Part shown: positions 27,401 to 40,004 of the stretch, piece after piece
Numbering within the stretch: position 1 is the first letter of the stretch
Layout: each line of letters opens with the position of its first letter
Notes under the pieces: model-generated
What the model was told of the DNA's origin: nothing
The model's input: the letters and a program-made list of their open reading frames with translations, nothing else
The model's database searches: none
NCBI GenBank assembly: GCA_943735955.1
Contig: CALSEQ010000043.1
Coordinates: 687,001 to 751,000, forward strand
Direction: 5' to 3'
Source: Piscicola geometra
Taxonomy: Eukaryota; Annelida; Clitellata; Hirudinida; Piscicolidae
Length of the DNA: 64,000 nt
Translations under genes and position numbers: made by a program

Positions 27401-30320
27401 TTTTCCTACTTTAGGGGATTTTTCCTACGAGAACTCTGGGGCTTTTCAGAAAATTTGTTTTCTGAACACCTCAGTATAGGATCAGAGAAGAGCTTAAGAG
27501 CCCGTCGAAACTCTGTGAGTGAGCAGATCCAAACGGTCCGGCGCCCAAAAAGTCCAACCGGCAATGGCCGCAAGGTTCATTGCTCAGTACTTTGAGGATA
27601 CCGGACAAAGTGGAACAGACCTTGCTCTATGTCAACCCGGGCTAAAACCCCACAGGCTTCCATAGAGTGTAGGATCGGTCACTGCCACTGGATGCCTCTG
27701 ATAGGCCGCTGATCCTTACTCCCACCCACACACATGAGACAGTCCGAGGCCAATACGGCGCCAATTTTTTTACTTCTTTATCTTTACTCACCATGCACCC
27801 CCACACCAAATCCTTTTTACCCCCCAACCAAACCTACAGGCAAATGGTTGTCCTCACTGTCTCACCCTACTCCCAACCCCACACACATGGACAGCGCGAA
27901 AGATCCATGGAGGATACACCGAACACCCCCACTGTTATCACACAGCGATTTGTCACTTTAACTGAAAGTTTCATTTCGATCGATAGGTGCCTCACCACTC
28001 TGTTGATAGCCTAGACGGCTGCTTTCTCTGTTTCCCTCGCCGGAAATTTTCCCTACTCTAGGGGATTTTTCCTACGAGACTTCTGGTGCTTTTCAGAAAA
28101 TTTGTTTTCTGAACACCTCAGTATAGGATCAGAAAAGAGCTTAAGAGCCCGTCGAAACTCTGTGAGTGAGCGGATCCAAACGGTCCGGCACCCAAAAAGT
28201 CAAACCGGCAATGGCCGCAAGGTTTTTTGCTCAGTACTTCGAGGATACCGGACAAAGTGGAACAGACCTTGCTCTATGTCAACCCGGGCTAAAACCCCAC
28301 AGGCTTGCATAGAGTGTAGGATCGGTCACTGCCCCTGGATGCCTATGATAGGCCGCTGATCCTTACTCCCACCCACACACATGAGACAGTCCGAGGCCAA
28401 TACGGCGCCAATTTTTTTACTTCTTTATCTTTACTCACCATGCACCCCCACACCAAATCCTTTTTACCCCCCAACCAAACCTACAGGCAAATGGTTGTCC
28501 TCACTGTCTCACCCTACTCCCAACCCCACACACATGGACAGCGCGAAAGATCCATGGAGGATACACCGAACACCCCCACTGTTATCACACAGCGATTTGT
28601 CACTTTAATTGAAAGTTTCATTTCGATCGATAGGTGCCTCACCACTCTGTTGATAGCCTAGACGGCTGCTTTCTCTGTTCCCTCGCCGGAAATTTTCCCT
28701 ACTCTAGGGGATTTTTCCTACGAGAACTCTGGTGCTTTTCAGAAAATTTGTTTTCTGAACACCTCAGTATAGGATCAGAGAAGAGCTTAAGAGCCCGTCG
28801 AAACTCTGTGAGTGAGCGGATCCAAACGGTCCGGCACCCAAAAAGTCAAACCGGCAATGGCCGCAAGGTTCTTTGCTCAGTACTTCGAGGATACCGGACA
28901 AAGTGGAACAGACCTTGCTCTATGTCAACCCGGGCTAAAACCCCACAGGCTTGCAAAGAGTGTAGGATCGGTCACTGCCCCTGGATGCCTATGATAGGCC
29001 GCTGATCCTTACTCCCACCCACACACATGAGACAGTCCGAGGCCAATACGGCGCCAATTTTTTTACTTCTTTATCTTTACTCCCCATGCACCCCCACACC
29101 AAATCCTTTTTACCCCCCAACCAAACCTACAGGCAAATGGTTGTCCTCACTGTCTCACCCTAATCCCAACCCCACACACATAGACAGCGCGAAAGATCCA
29201 TGGAGGATACACCGAACACCCCCACTGTTATCACACAGCGGTTTGTCACTTTAACTGAAAGTTTCATTTCGATCGATAGGTGCCTCACCACTCTGTTGAT
29301 AGCCTAGACGGCTGCTTTCTCTGTTTCCCTCGCCGGAAATTTTCCCTACTCTAGGGGATTTTTCCTACGAGAACTCTGGTGCTTTTCAGAAAATTTGTTT
29401 TCTGAACACCTCAGTATAGGATCAGAGAAGAGCTTAGGAGCCCGTCGAAACTCTGTGAGTGAGCGGATCCAAACGGTCCGGCACCCAAAAAGTCAAACCG
29501 GCAATGGCCGCAAGGTTCATTGCTCAGTACTTCGAGGATACCGGACAAAGTGGAACAGACCTTGCTCTATGTCAACCCGGGCTAAAACCCCACAGGCTTC
29601 CATAGAGTGTAGGATCGGTCACTGCCACTGGATGCCTCTGATAGGCCGCTGATCCTTACTCCCACCCACACACATGAGACAGTCCGAGGCCAATACGGCG
29701 CCAATTTTTTTACTACTTTATCTTTACTCACCATGCACCCCCACACCAAATCCTTTTTACCCCCCAACCAAACCTACAGGCAAATGGTTGTCCTCACTGT
29801 CTCACCCTACTCCCAACCCCACACACATGGACAGCGCGAAAGATCCATGGAGGATACACCGATCACCCCCACTGTTATCACACAGCGATTTGTCACTTTA
29901 ACTGAAAGTTTCATTTCGATCGATAGGTGCCTCACCACTCTGTTGATAGCCTAGACGGCTGCTTTCTCTGTTTCCCTCACCGGAAATTTTTCCTACTCTA
30001 GGGGATTTTTCCTACGAGAACTCTGGGGCTTTTCAGAAAATTTGTTTTCTGAACACCTCAGTATAGGATCAGAGAAGAGCTTAAGAGCCCGTCGAAACTC
30101 TGTGAGTGAGCGGATCCAATCGGTCCGGCGCCCAAAAAATTCAACTGGCAATGGCCGCAAGGTTCATTGCTCAGTACTTCGAGGATACCGGACAAAGTGG
30201 AACAGACCTTGCTCTATGTCAACCCGGGCTAAAACCCCACAGGCTTGCATAGAGTCTAGGATCGGTCACTGCCCCTGGATGCCTATGATAGGCCGCTGAT
30301 CCTTACTCCCACCCACACAC
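24499..30320 (+). repeat. Nine units alternating between two sequence classes
   Basis: One class has CTTTAACTGAAAG, TTTCGATCGAT, CGCCGGAAATTTTCCC, GGCACCCAAAAAGTCAAACC and CTTCGAG. The other has TTTTTCACTTTCTC, TTTTGATCGAT, CACCGGAAATTTTTCC, AGCAGATCC and CTTTGAG. Units at 25146 and 26440, and units at 25793 and 27087, repeat at 1294 bp. The pair CCACTGGATGCCTCTG recurs near 24448, 27683 and 29623. Units at 25793 and 29027 are mosaics, each with the first part of one class and the end of the other. Confidence 0.8.
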
Positions 30321-31615
30321 ATGAGACAGTCCGAGGCCAATACGGCGCCAATTTTTTTACTTCTTTATCTTTACTCACCATGCACCCCCACACCAAATCC
30401 TTTTTACCCCCCAATCAAACCTACAGGCAAATGGTTGTCCTCACTGTCTCACCCTAATCCCAACCCCACACACATGGACAGCGCGAAAGATCCATGGAGG
30501 ATACACCGAACACCCCCACTGTTGTCACACAGCGATTTGTCACTTTCTCTGAAAGTTTCATTTTGATCGATAGGTGCCTCACCACTCTGTTGATAGCCTA
30601 GACGGCTGCTTTCTCTGTTTCCCTCACCGGAAATTTATTCCTACTCTAGGGAATTTTTCCTACGAGAACTCTGGGGCTTTTCAGAAAATTTGTTTTCTGA
30701 ACACCTCAGTATAGGATCAGAGAAGAGCTTAAGAGCCCGTCGAAACTCTGTGAGTGAGCGGATCCAAACGGTCCGGCGCCCAAAAAATTCAACTGGCAAT
30801 GGCCGCAAGGTTCATTGCTCAGTACTTCGAGGATACCGGACAAAGTGGAACAGACCTTGCTCTATGTCAACCCGGGCTAAAACCCCACAGGCTTGCATAG
30901 AGTGTAGGATCGGTCACTGCCCCTGGATGCCTATGATAGGCCGCTGATCCTTACTCCCACCCACACACATGAGACAGTCCGAGGCCAATACGGCGCCAAT
31001 TTTTTTACTTCTTTATCTTTACTCACCATGCACCCCCACACCAAATCCTTTTTACCCCCCAATCAAACCTACAGGCAAATGGTTGTCCTCACTGTCTCAC
31101 CCTAATCCCAACCCCACACACATGGACAGCGCGAAAGATCCATGGAGGATACACCGAACACCCCCACTGTTGTCACACAGCGATTTGTCACTTTCTCTGA
31201 AAGTTTCATTTTGATCGATAGGTGCCTCACCACTCTGTTGATAGCCTAGACGGCTGCTTTCTCTGTTTTCCTCACCGGAAATTTTTCCTACTCTAGGGGA
31301 TTTTTCCTACGAGAACTCTGGGGCTTTTCAGAAAATTTGTTTTCTGAACACCTCAGTATAGGATCAGAGAAGAGCTTAAGAGCCCGTCGAAACTCTGTGA
31401 GTGAGCGGATCCAAACGGTCCGGCGCCCAAAAAATTCAACTGGCAATGGCCGCAAGGTTCATTGCTCAGTACTTTGAGGATACCGGACAAAGTGGAACAG
31501 ACCTTGCTCTATGTCAACCCGGGCTAAAACCCCACAGGCTTCCATAGAGTGTAGGATCGGTCACTGCCCCTGGATACCTATGATAGGCCGCTGATCCTTA
31601 CTCCCATTCACACAC
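30321..31615 (+). repeat. Near-identical tandem pair
   Basis: Units of 648 and 647 bp share the rare CCCAATCAAACC (near 30411 and 31059) and the same start. The first carries an inserted A in GAAATTTATTCC near 30635 that makes it one base longer. Three successive units share CCAAAAAATTCAACTGGC (near 30131, 30780 and 31427), so this trait had spread before the pair arose. Confidence 0.85.
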
Positions 31616-32909
31616 ATGAGACAGTCCGAGACCAATACGGCGCCAATTTTTTTACTTCTTTATCTTTACTCACCATGCACCCTCACACCAAATCCTTTTT
31701 ACCCCCCAACCAAACCTACAGGCAAATGGTTGTCCTCACTGTCTCACCCTACTCCCAACCCCACACACATGGACAGCGCGAAAGATCCATGGAGGATACA
31801 CCGAACACCCCCACTGTTATCACACAGCGATTTGTCACTTTAACTGAAAGTTTCATTTCGATCGATAGGTGCCTCACCACTCTGTTGATAGCCTAGACGG
31901 CTGCTTTCTCTGTTTCCCTCGCCGGAAATTTTCCCTACTCTAGGGGATTTTTCCTACGAGAACTCTGGTGCTTTTCAGAAAATTTGTTTTCTGAACACCT
32001 CAGTATAGGATCAGAGAAGAGCTTAAGAGCCCGTCAAAACTCTGTGAGTGAGCGGATCCAAACGATCCGGCACCCAAAAAGTCAAACCGGCAATGGCCGC
32101 AAGGTTCTTTGCTCAGTACTTCGAGGATACCGGACAAAGTGGAACAGACCTTGCTCTATGTCAACCCGTGCTAAAACCCCACAGGCTTGCATAGAGTGTA
32201 GGATCGGTCACTGCCCCTGTATGCCTATGATAGGCCGCTGATCCTTACTCCCACCCACACACATGAGACAGTCCGAGGCCAATACGGCGTTAATTTTTTT
32301 ACTTCTTTATCTTTACTCCCCATGCACCCCCACACCAAATCCTTTTTACCCCCCAACCAAACCTACAGGCAAATGGTTGTCCTCACTGTCTCACCCTAAT
32401 CCCAACCCCACACACATGGACAGCGCTAAAGATCCATGGAGGATACACCGAACACCCCCACTGTTGTCACACAGCGATTTGTCACTTTCTCTGAAAGTTT
32501 CATTTTGATCGATAGGTGCCTCACCACTCTGTTGATAGCCTAGACGGCTGCTTTCTCTGTTTCCCTCACCGGAAATTTTTCCTACTCTAGAGGATTTTTC
32601 CTACGAGAACTCTGGTGCTTTTCAGAAAATTTGTTTTCTGAACACCTCAGTATAGGATCAGAGAAGAGCTTAAGAGCCCGTCGAAACTCTGTGAGTGAGC
32701 GGATCCAAACGGTCCGGCGCCCAAAAAGTCCAACCGGCAATGGCCGCAAGGTTCTTTGCTCAGTACTTTGAGGATACCGGACAAAGTGGAACAGACCTTG
32801 CTCTATGTCAACCCGGGCTAGAACCCCACAGGCTTGCATAGAGTGTAGGATCGGTCACTGCCCCTGGATGCCTATGATAGGCCGCTGATCCTTACTCCCA
32901 CCCACACAC
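31616..32909 (+). repeat. Two 647-bp monomers between higher-order blocks
   Basis: The first unit has the GAGACCAATACGG start and the CTTTAACTGAAAG class. The second carries GGCGTTAATTTTTT near 32287. The second half of the unit at 32263 is very like those of 33557 and 34851, so it appears to be a relative of the dimer that follows. Confidence 0.8.
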
Positions 32910-35497
32910 ATGAGACAGTCCGAGGCCAAGACGGCGCCAATTTTTTTACTTCTTTATCTTTACTCACCATGCACCCCCACACCAAATCCTTTTTACCCCC
33001 CAACCAAACCTACAGGCAAATGGTTGTCCTCACTGTCTCACCCTACTCCCAACCCCACACACATGGACAGCGCGAAAGATCCATGGAGGATACACCGAAC
33101 ACCCCCACTGTTGTCACACAGCGATTTGTCACTTTATCTGAAAGTTTCATTTCGATCGATAGGTGCCTCACCACTCTGTTGATAGCCTAGACGGCTGCTT
33201 TCTCTGTTTCCCTCGCCGGAAATTTTCCCTACTCTAGGGGATTTTTCCTACGAGAACTCTGGTGCTTTTCAGAAAATTTGTTTTCTGAACACCTCAGTAT
33301 AGGATCAGAGAAGAGCTTAAGAGCCCGTCGAAACTCTGTGAGTGAGCGGATCTAAACGGTCCGGCGCCCAAAAAGTCCAACCGGCAATGGCCGCAAGGTT
33401 CCTTGCTCAGTACTTCGAGGACACCTGACAAAGTGGAACAGACCTTCCTCTATGTCAACCCGGGCTGAAACCCCACAGGCTTGCATAGAGTGTAGGATCG
33501 GTCACTGCCCCTGGATGCCTATGATAGGCCGCTGATCCTTACTCCCACCCACACACATGAGACAGTCCGAGGCCAATACGGCGCCAATTTTTTTACTTCT
33601 TTATCTTTACTCCCCATGCACCCCCACACCAAATCCTTTTTACCCCCCAACCAAACCTACAGGCAAATGGTTGTCCTCACTGTCTCACCCTAATCCCAAC
33701 CCCACACACATGGACAGCGCGAAAGATCCATGGAGGATACACCGAACACCCACGCTGTTGTCACACAGCGATTTGTCACTTTCTCTGAAAGTTTCATTTT
33801 GATCGTTAGGTGCCTCACCACTCTGTTGATAGCCTAGACGGCTGCTTTCTCTGTTTCCCTCACCGGAAATTTTTCCTACTCTAGAGGATTTTTCCTACGA
33901 GAACTCTGGTGCTTTTCAGAAAATTTGTTTTCTGAACACCTCAGTATAGGATCAGAGAAGAGCTTAAGAGCCCGTCGAAACTCTGTGAGTGAGCGGATCC
34001 AAACGGTCCGGCGCCCAAAAAGTCCAACCGGCAATGGCCGCAAGGTTCTTTGCTCAGTACTTTGAGGATACCGGACAAAGTGGAACAGACCTTGCTCTAT
34101 GTCAACCCGGGCTAGAACCCCACAGGCTTGCATAGAGTGTAGGATCGGTCACTGCCCCTGGATGCCTATGATAGGCCGCTGATCCTTACTCCCACCCACA
34201 CACATGAGACAGTCCGAGGCCAAGACGGCGCCAATTTTTTTACTTCTTTATCTTTACTCACCATGCACCCCCACACCAAATCCTTTTTACCCCCCAACCA
34301 AACCTACAGGCAAATGGTTGTCCTCACTGTCTCACCCTACTCCCAACCCCACACACATGGACAGCGCGAAAGATCCATGGAGGATACACCGAACACCCCC
34401 ACTGTTGTCACACAGCGATTTGTCACTTTATCTGAAAGTTTCATTTCGATCGATAGGTGCCTCACCACTCTGTTGATAGCCTAGACGGCTGCTTTCTCTG
34501 TTTCCCTCGCCGGAAATTTTCCCTACTCTAGGGGATTTTTCCTACGAGAACTCTGGTGCTTTTCAGAAAATTTGTTTTCTGAACACCTCAGTATAGGATC
34601 AGAGAAGAGCTTAAGAGCCCGTCGAAACTCTGTGAGTGAGCGGATCTAAACGGTCCGGCGCCCAAAAAGTCCAACCGGCAATGGCCGCAAGGTTCCTTGC
34701 TCAGTACTTCGAGGACACCTGACAAAGTGGAACAGACCTTCCTCTATGTCAACCCGGGCTGAAACCCCACAGGCTTGCATAGAGTGTAGGATCGGTCACT
34801 GCCCCTGGATGCCTATGATAGGCCGCTGATCCTTACTCCCACCCACACACATGAGACAGTCCGAGGCCAATACGGCGCCAATTTTTTTACTTCTTTATCT
34901 TTACTCCCCATGCACCCCCACACCAAATCCTTTTTACCCCCCAACCAAACCTACAGGCAAATGGTTGTCCTCACTGTCTCACCCTAATCCCAACCCCACA
35001 CACATGGACAGCGCGAAAGATCCATGGAGGATACACCGAACACCCACGCTGTTGTCACACAGCGATTTGTCACTTTCTCTGAAAGTTTCATTTTGATCGT
35101 TAGGTGCCTCACCACTCTGTTGATAGCCTAGACGGCTGCTTTCTCTGTTTCCCTCACCGGAAATTTTTCCTACTCTAGAGGATTTTTCCTACGAGAACTC
35201 TGGTGCTTTTCAGAAAATTTGTTTCCTGAACACCTCAGTATAGGATCAGAGAAGAGCTTAAGAGCCCGTCGAAACTCTGTGAGTGAGCGGATCCAAACGG
35301 TCCGGCGCCCAAAAAGTCCAACCGGCAATGGCCGCAAGGTTCTTTGCTCAGTACTTTGAGGATACCGGACAAAGTGGAACAGACCTTGCTCTATGTCAAC
35401 CCGGGCTAGAACCCCACAGGCTTGCATAGAGTGTAGGATCGGTCACTGCCCCTCGATGCCTATGATAGGCCGCTGATCCTTACTCCCACCCACACAC
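32910..35497 (+). repeat. 1294-bp dimer duplicated in tandem, nearly identical
   Basis: Copy one is 32910-34203 and copy two is 34204-35497. Both carry private markers: GCCAAGACGGCGCC, ACACCTGACAAAG, CCTTCCTCTATG, CACCCACGCTG and GATCGTTAGG. By eye I find only a couple of differences, such as TTTCCTGAA near 35222 against TTTTCTGAA near 33928, and CCCTCGATG near 35451. This is one of the youngest duplications in the window, if it is not an assembly artefact. Confidence 0.9.
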
Positions 35498-36144
35498 ATG
35501 AGACAGTCCGAGGCCAATACGGCGCCAATTTTTTTACTTCTTTATCTTTACTCACCATGCACCCCCACACCAAATCCTTTTTACCCCCCAACCAAACCTA
35601 CAGGCAAATGGTTGTCCTCACTGTCTCACCCTACTCCCAACCCCACACACATGGACAGCGCGAAAGATCCATGGAGGATACACCGAACACCCCCACTGTT
35701 GTCACACAGCGATTTGTCACTTTCTCTGAAAGTTTCATTTTGATCGATAGGTGCATCACCACTCTGTTGATAGCCTAGACGGCTGCTTTCTCTGTTTCCC
35801 TCACCAGAAATTTTTCCTACTCTAGGGGATTTTGCCTACGAGAACTCTGGGGCTTTTCAGAAAATTTGTTTTCTGAACACCTCAGTATAGGATCAGAGAA
35901 GAGCTTAAGAGCCCGTCGAAACTCTGTGAGTGAGCGGATCCAAACGGTCCGGCGCCCAAAAAGTTCAACCGGCAATGGCCGCAAGGTTCATTGCTCAGTA
36001 CTTTGAGGATACCGGACAAAGTGGAACAGACCTTGCTCTATGTCAACCCGGGCTAAAACCCCACAGGCTTCCATAGAGTGTAAAATCGGTCACTGCCCCT
36101 GAATGCCTATGATAGGCCGCTGATCCTTACTCCCACCCACACAC
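35498..36144 (+). repeat. Single transitional monomer
   Basis: This 647-bp unit has the CCTACTCCCAACC form and the TTTTGATCGAT form together. It also carries GATTTTGCCTACG near 35827, GTGCATCACC near 35752, CACCAGAAATT near 35804 and GTGTAAAATCGG near 36079. The last marker continues into the next block, and GTGCATCACC with CACCAGAAATT also returns in the unit at 39358. Confidence 0.8.
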
Positions 36145-38732
36145 ATGAGACAGTCCGAGGCCAATACGGCGTCAATTTTTTCACTTCTTTATCTTTACTC
36201 ACCATGCACCCCCACACCAAATCCTTTTTACCCCCCAACCAAACCTACAGGCAAATGGTTGTCCTCACTGTCTCACCCTAATCCCAACCCCACACACATG
36301 GACAGCGCAAAAGATCCATGGAGGATTCACCGAACACCCCCACTGTTGTCACACAGCGATTTGTCACTTTAACTGAAAGTTTCATTTCGATCGATAGGTG
36401 CCTCACCACTCTGTTGATAGCCTAGACGGCTGCTTTCTCTGTTTCCCTCGCCGGAAATTTTCCCTACTCTAGGGGATTTTTCCTACGAGAACTCTGGTGC
36501 TTTTCAGAAAATTTGTTTTCTGAACACCTCAGTATAGGATCAGAGAAGAGCTTGAGAGCCCGTCGAAACTCTGTGAGTGAGCGGATCCAAACGGTCCGGC
36601 ACCCAAAACGTCAAACCGGCAATGGCTGCAAGGTTCATTGCTCAGTACTTTGAGGATACCGGACAAAGTGGAACAGACCTTGCTCTATGTCAACCCGGGC
36701 TAAAACCCCACAGGCTTCCATAGAGTGTAAAATCGGTCACTGCCCCTGGATGCCTATGATAGGCCGCTGATCCTTACTCCCACCCACACACATGAGACAG
36801 TCCGAGGCCAATACGGTGTCAATTTTTTCACTTCTTTATCTTTACTCACCATGCACCCCCACACCAAATCCTTTTTACCCCCCAACCAAACCTACAGGCA
36901 AATGGTTGTCCTCACTGTCTCACCCTAATCCCAACCCCACACACATGGACAGCGCAAAAGATCCATGGAGGATTCACCGAACACCCCCACTGTTGTCACA
37001 CAGCGATTTGTCACTTTAACTGAAAGTTTCATTTCGATCGATAGGTGCCTCACCACTCTGTTGATAGCCTAGACGGCTGCTTTCTCTGTTTCCCTCGCCG
37101 GAAATTTTCCCTACTCTAGGGGATTTTTCCTACGAGAACTCTGGTGCTTTTCAGAAAATTTGTTTTCTGAACACCTCAGTATAGGATCAGAGAAGAGCTT
37201 GAGAGCCCGTCGAAACTCTGTGAGTGAGCGGATCCAAACGGTCCGGCACCCAAAACGTCAAACCGGCAATGGCTGCAAGGTTCATTGCTCAGTACTTTGA
37301 GGATACCGGACAAAGTGGAACAGACCTTGCTCTATGTCAACCCGGGCTAAAACCCCACAGGCTTCCATAGAGTGTATAATCGGTCACTGCCCCTGGATGC
37401 CTATGATAGGCCGCTGATCCTTACTCCCACCCACACACATGAGACAGTCCGAGGCCAATACGGTGTCAATTTTTTCACTTCTTTATCTTTACTCACCATG
37501 CACCCCCACACCAAATCCTTTTTACCCCCCAACCAAACCTACAGGCAAATGGTTGTCCTCACTGTCTCACCCTAATCCCAACCCCACACACATGGACAGC
37601 GCAAAAGATCCATGGAGGATTCACCGAACACCCCCACTGTTGTCACACAGCGATTTGTCACTTTAACTGAAAGTTTCATTTCGATCGATAGGTGCCTCAC
37701 CACTCTGTTGATAGCCTAGACGGCTGCTTTCTCTGTTTCCCTCGCCGGAAATTTTCCCTACTCTAGGGGATTTTTCCTACGAGAACTCTGGTGCTTTTCA
37801 GAAAATTTGTTTTCTGAACACCTCAGTATAGGATCAGAGAAGAGCTTGAGAGCCCGTCGAAACTCTGTGAGTGAGCGGATCCAAACGGTCCGGCACCCAA
37901 AACGTCAAACCGGCAATGGCTGCAAGGTTCATTGCTCAGTACTTTGAGGATACCGGACAAAGTGGAACAGACCTTGCTCTATGTCAACCCGGGCTAAAAC
38001 CCCACAGGCTTCCATAGAGTGTAAAATCGGTCACTGCCCCTGGATGCCTATGATAGGCCGCTGATCCTTACTCCCACCCACACACATGAGACAGTCCGAG
38101 GCCAATACGGTGTCAATTTTTTCACTTCTTTATCTTTACTCACCATGCACCCCCACACCAAATCCTTTTTACCCCCCAACCAAACCTACAGGCAAATGGT
38201 TGTCCTCACTGTCTCACCCTAATCCCAACCCCACACACATGGACAGCGCAAAAGATCCATGGAGGATTCACCGAACACCCCCACTGTTGTCACACAGCGA
38301 TTTGTCACTTTCTCCGAAAGTTTCATTTTGATCGATAGGTGCCTCACCACTCTGTTGATAGCCTAGACGGCTGCTTTCTCTGTTTCCCTCACCAGAAATT
38401 TTTCCCACTCTAGGGGATTTTTCCTACGAGAACTCTGGTGCTTTTCAGAAAATTTGTTTTCTGAACACCTCAGTATAGGATCAGAATAGAGCTTAAGAGC
38501 CCGTCGAAACTCTGTGAGTAGGCGGATCCAAACGGTCCGGCGCCCAAAAAGTCAAACTAGCAATGGCCGCAAGGTTCTTTGCTCAGTACTTCGAGGACAC
38601 CGGACAAAGTGGAACAGACCTTGCTCTATGTCAACCCGGGCTAAAACCCCACAGGCTTGCATAGAGTGTAGGATCGGTCACTGCCCCTGGATGCCTGTGA
38701 TAGGCCGCTGATCCTTACTCCCACCCACACAC
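36145..38732 (+). repeat. Run of near-identical single monomers
   Basis: Units at 36145, 36792 and 37439, and the first third of 38086, share TGTCAATTTTTTCAC (36145 has CGTCAAT), GGAGGATTCACCG, CTTGAGAGCCC, CCAAAACGTCAAACC and GGCTGCAAGG. I see very few differences among them, for example GTGTATAATCGG near 37372 against GTGTAAAATCGG in the neighbours. The period is exactly 647 bp. The unit at 38086 departs at about 38300 (CTCCGAAAG). Confidence 0.9.
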
Positions 38733-40004
38733 ATGAGACAGTCCGAGGCCAATACGGCACCAATTTTTTCACTTCTTTATCTTTACTCCCCATGCACCCC
38801 CACACCAAATCCTTTTTACCCCTCAACCAAACCTACAGGCAAATGGTTGTCCTCACTGTCTCACCCTAATCCCAACCCCACACACAAGGACAGGACGAAA
38901 GATCCATGGAGTTGTCACACAGCGATTTGTCACTTTATCTGAAAGTTTCATTTCGATCGAAAGGTGCCTCACCATTTTGTTGATAGCCCAGACGGCTGCT
39001 TTCTCTGTTTCCCTCGCCGGAAATTTTCCCTACTCTAGGGGATTTTTCCTACGAGAACTCTAGTGCTTTTCAGAAAATTTGTTTTCTGAACACCTCAGTA
39101 TAGGATCAGAGAAGAGCTTAAGAGCCCGTCGAAACTCTGTGAGTGAGCGGATCCAAACGGTCCGGCGCCCAAAAAATTCAACCGGCAATGGCCGCAAGGT
39201 TCATTGCTCAGTACTTTGAGGATACCGGACAAAGTGGAACAGACCTTGCTCTATGTCAACCCGGGCTAAAACCCCACAGGTTTGCATAGAGTGTAGGATC
39301 GGTCACTGCCCCTGGATGCCTATGATAGGCCGCTGATCCTTACTCCCACCCACACACAGGAGACAGTCCGAGGCCAATACGGCGCCAGTTTTTTTACTTC
39401 TTTATCTTTACTCCCCATGCACCCTCACACCAAATCCTTTTTACCCCCCAACCAAACCTACAGACAAATGGTTGTCCTCACTGTCTCATTTTAATCCCAA
39501 CCCCACACACATGGACAGCGCGAAAGATCCATGGAGGATACACCGAACATTCCCACTGTTGTCACACAGCGATTTGTCACTTTCTCTGAAAGTTTCATTT
39601 TGATCGATAGGTGCATCACCACTCTGTTGATAGCCTAGACGGCTGCTTTCTCTGTTTCCCTCACCAGAAATTATTCCTACTCTAGGGGATTTTTCCTACG
39701 AGAACTCTGGGGCTTTTCAGAAAATTTGTTTTCTGAACACCTCAGTATAGGATCAGAGAAGAGCTTAAGAGCCCGTCGAAACTCTGTGAGTGAGCGGATC
39801 CAAACGGTCCGGCGCCCAAAAAGTTCAACCGGCAATGGCCGCAAGGTTCTTTGCTCAGTACTTTGAGGATACCGGACAAAGTGGAACAGACCTTGCTCTA
39901 TGTCAACCCGGGCTAAAACCCCACAGGCTTCCATAGAGTGTAAAATCGGTCACTGCCCCTGGATGCCTATGATAGGCCGCTGATCCTTACTCCCACCCAC
40001 ACAC
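38733..40004 (+). repeat. Two divergent monomers, one 625 bp with a 22-bp deletion
   Basis: The first unit lacks 22 bp after CCATGGA near 38910. It carries many private changes: ACACAAGGACAGGACG, GATCGAAAGG, CCATTTTGTTG, GATAGCCCAG and CTCTAGTGC. The second begins with AGGAGACAG in place of ATGAGACAG at 39358 and has GCCAGTTTTTTT, CAGACAAATGG and CTCATTTTAATCC. They are the most divergent pair I noticed, lying between two highly homogenised blocks. Confidence 0.85.
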
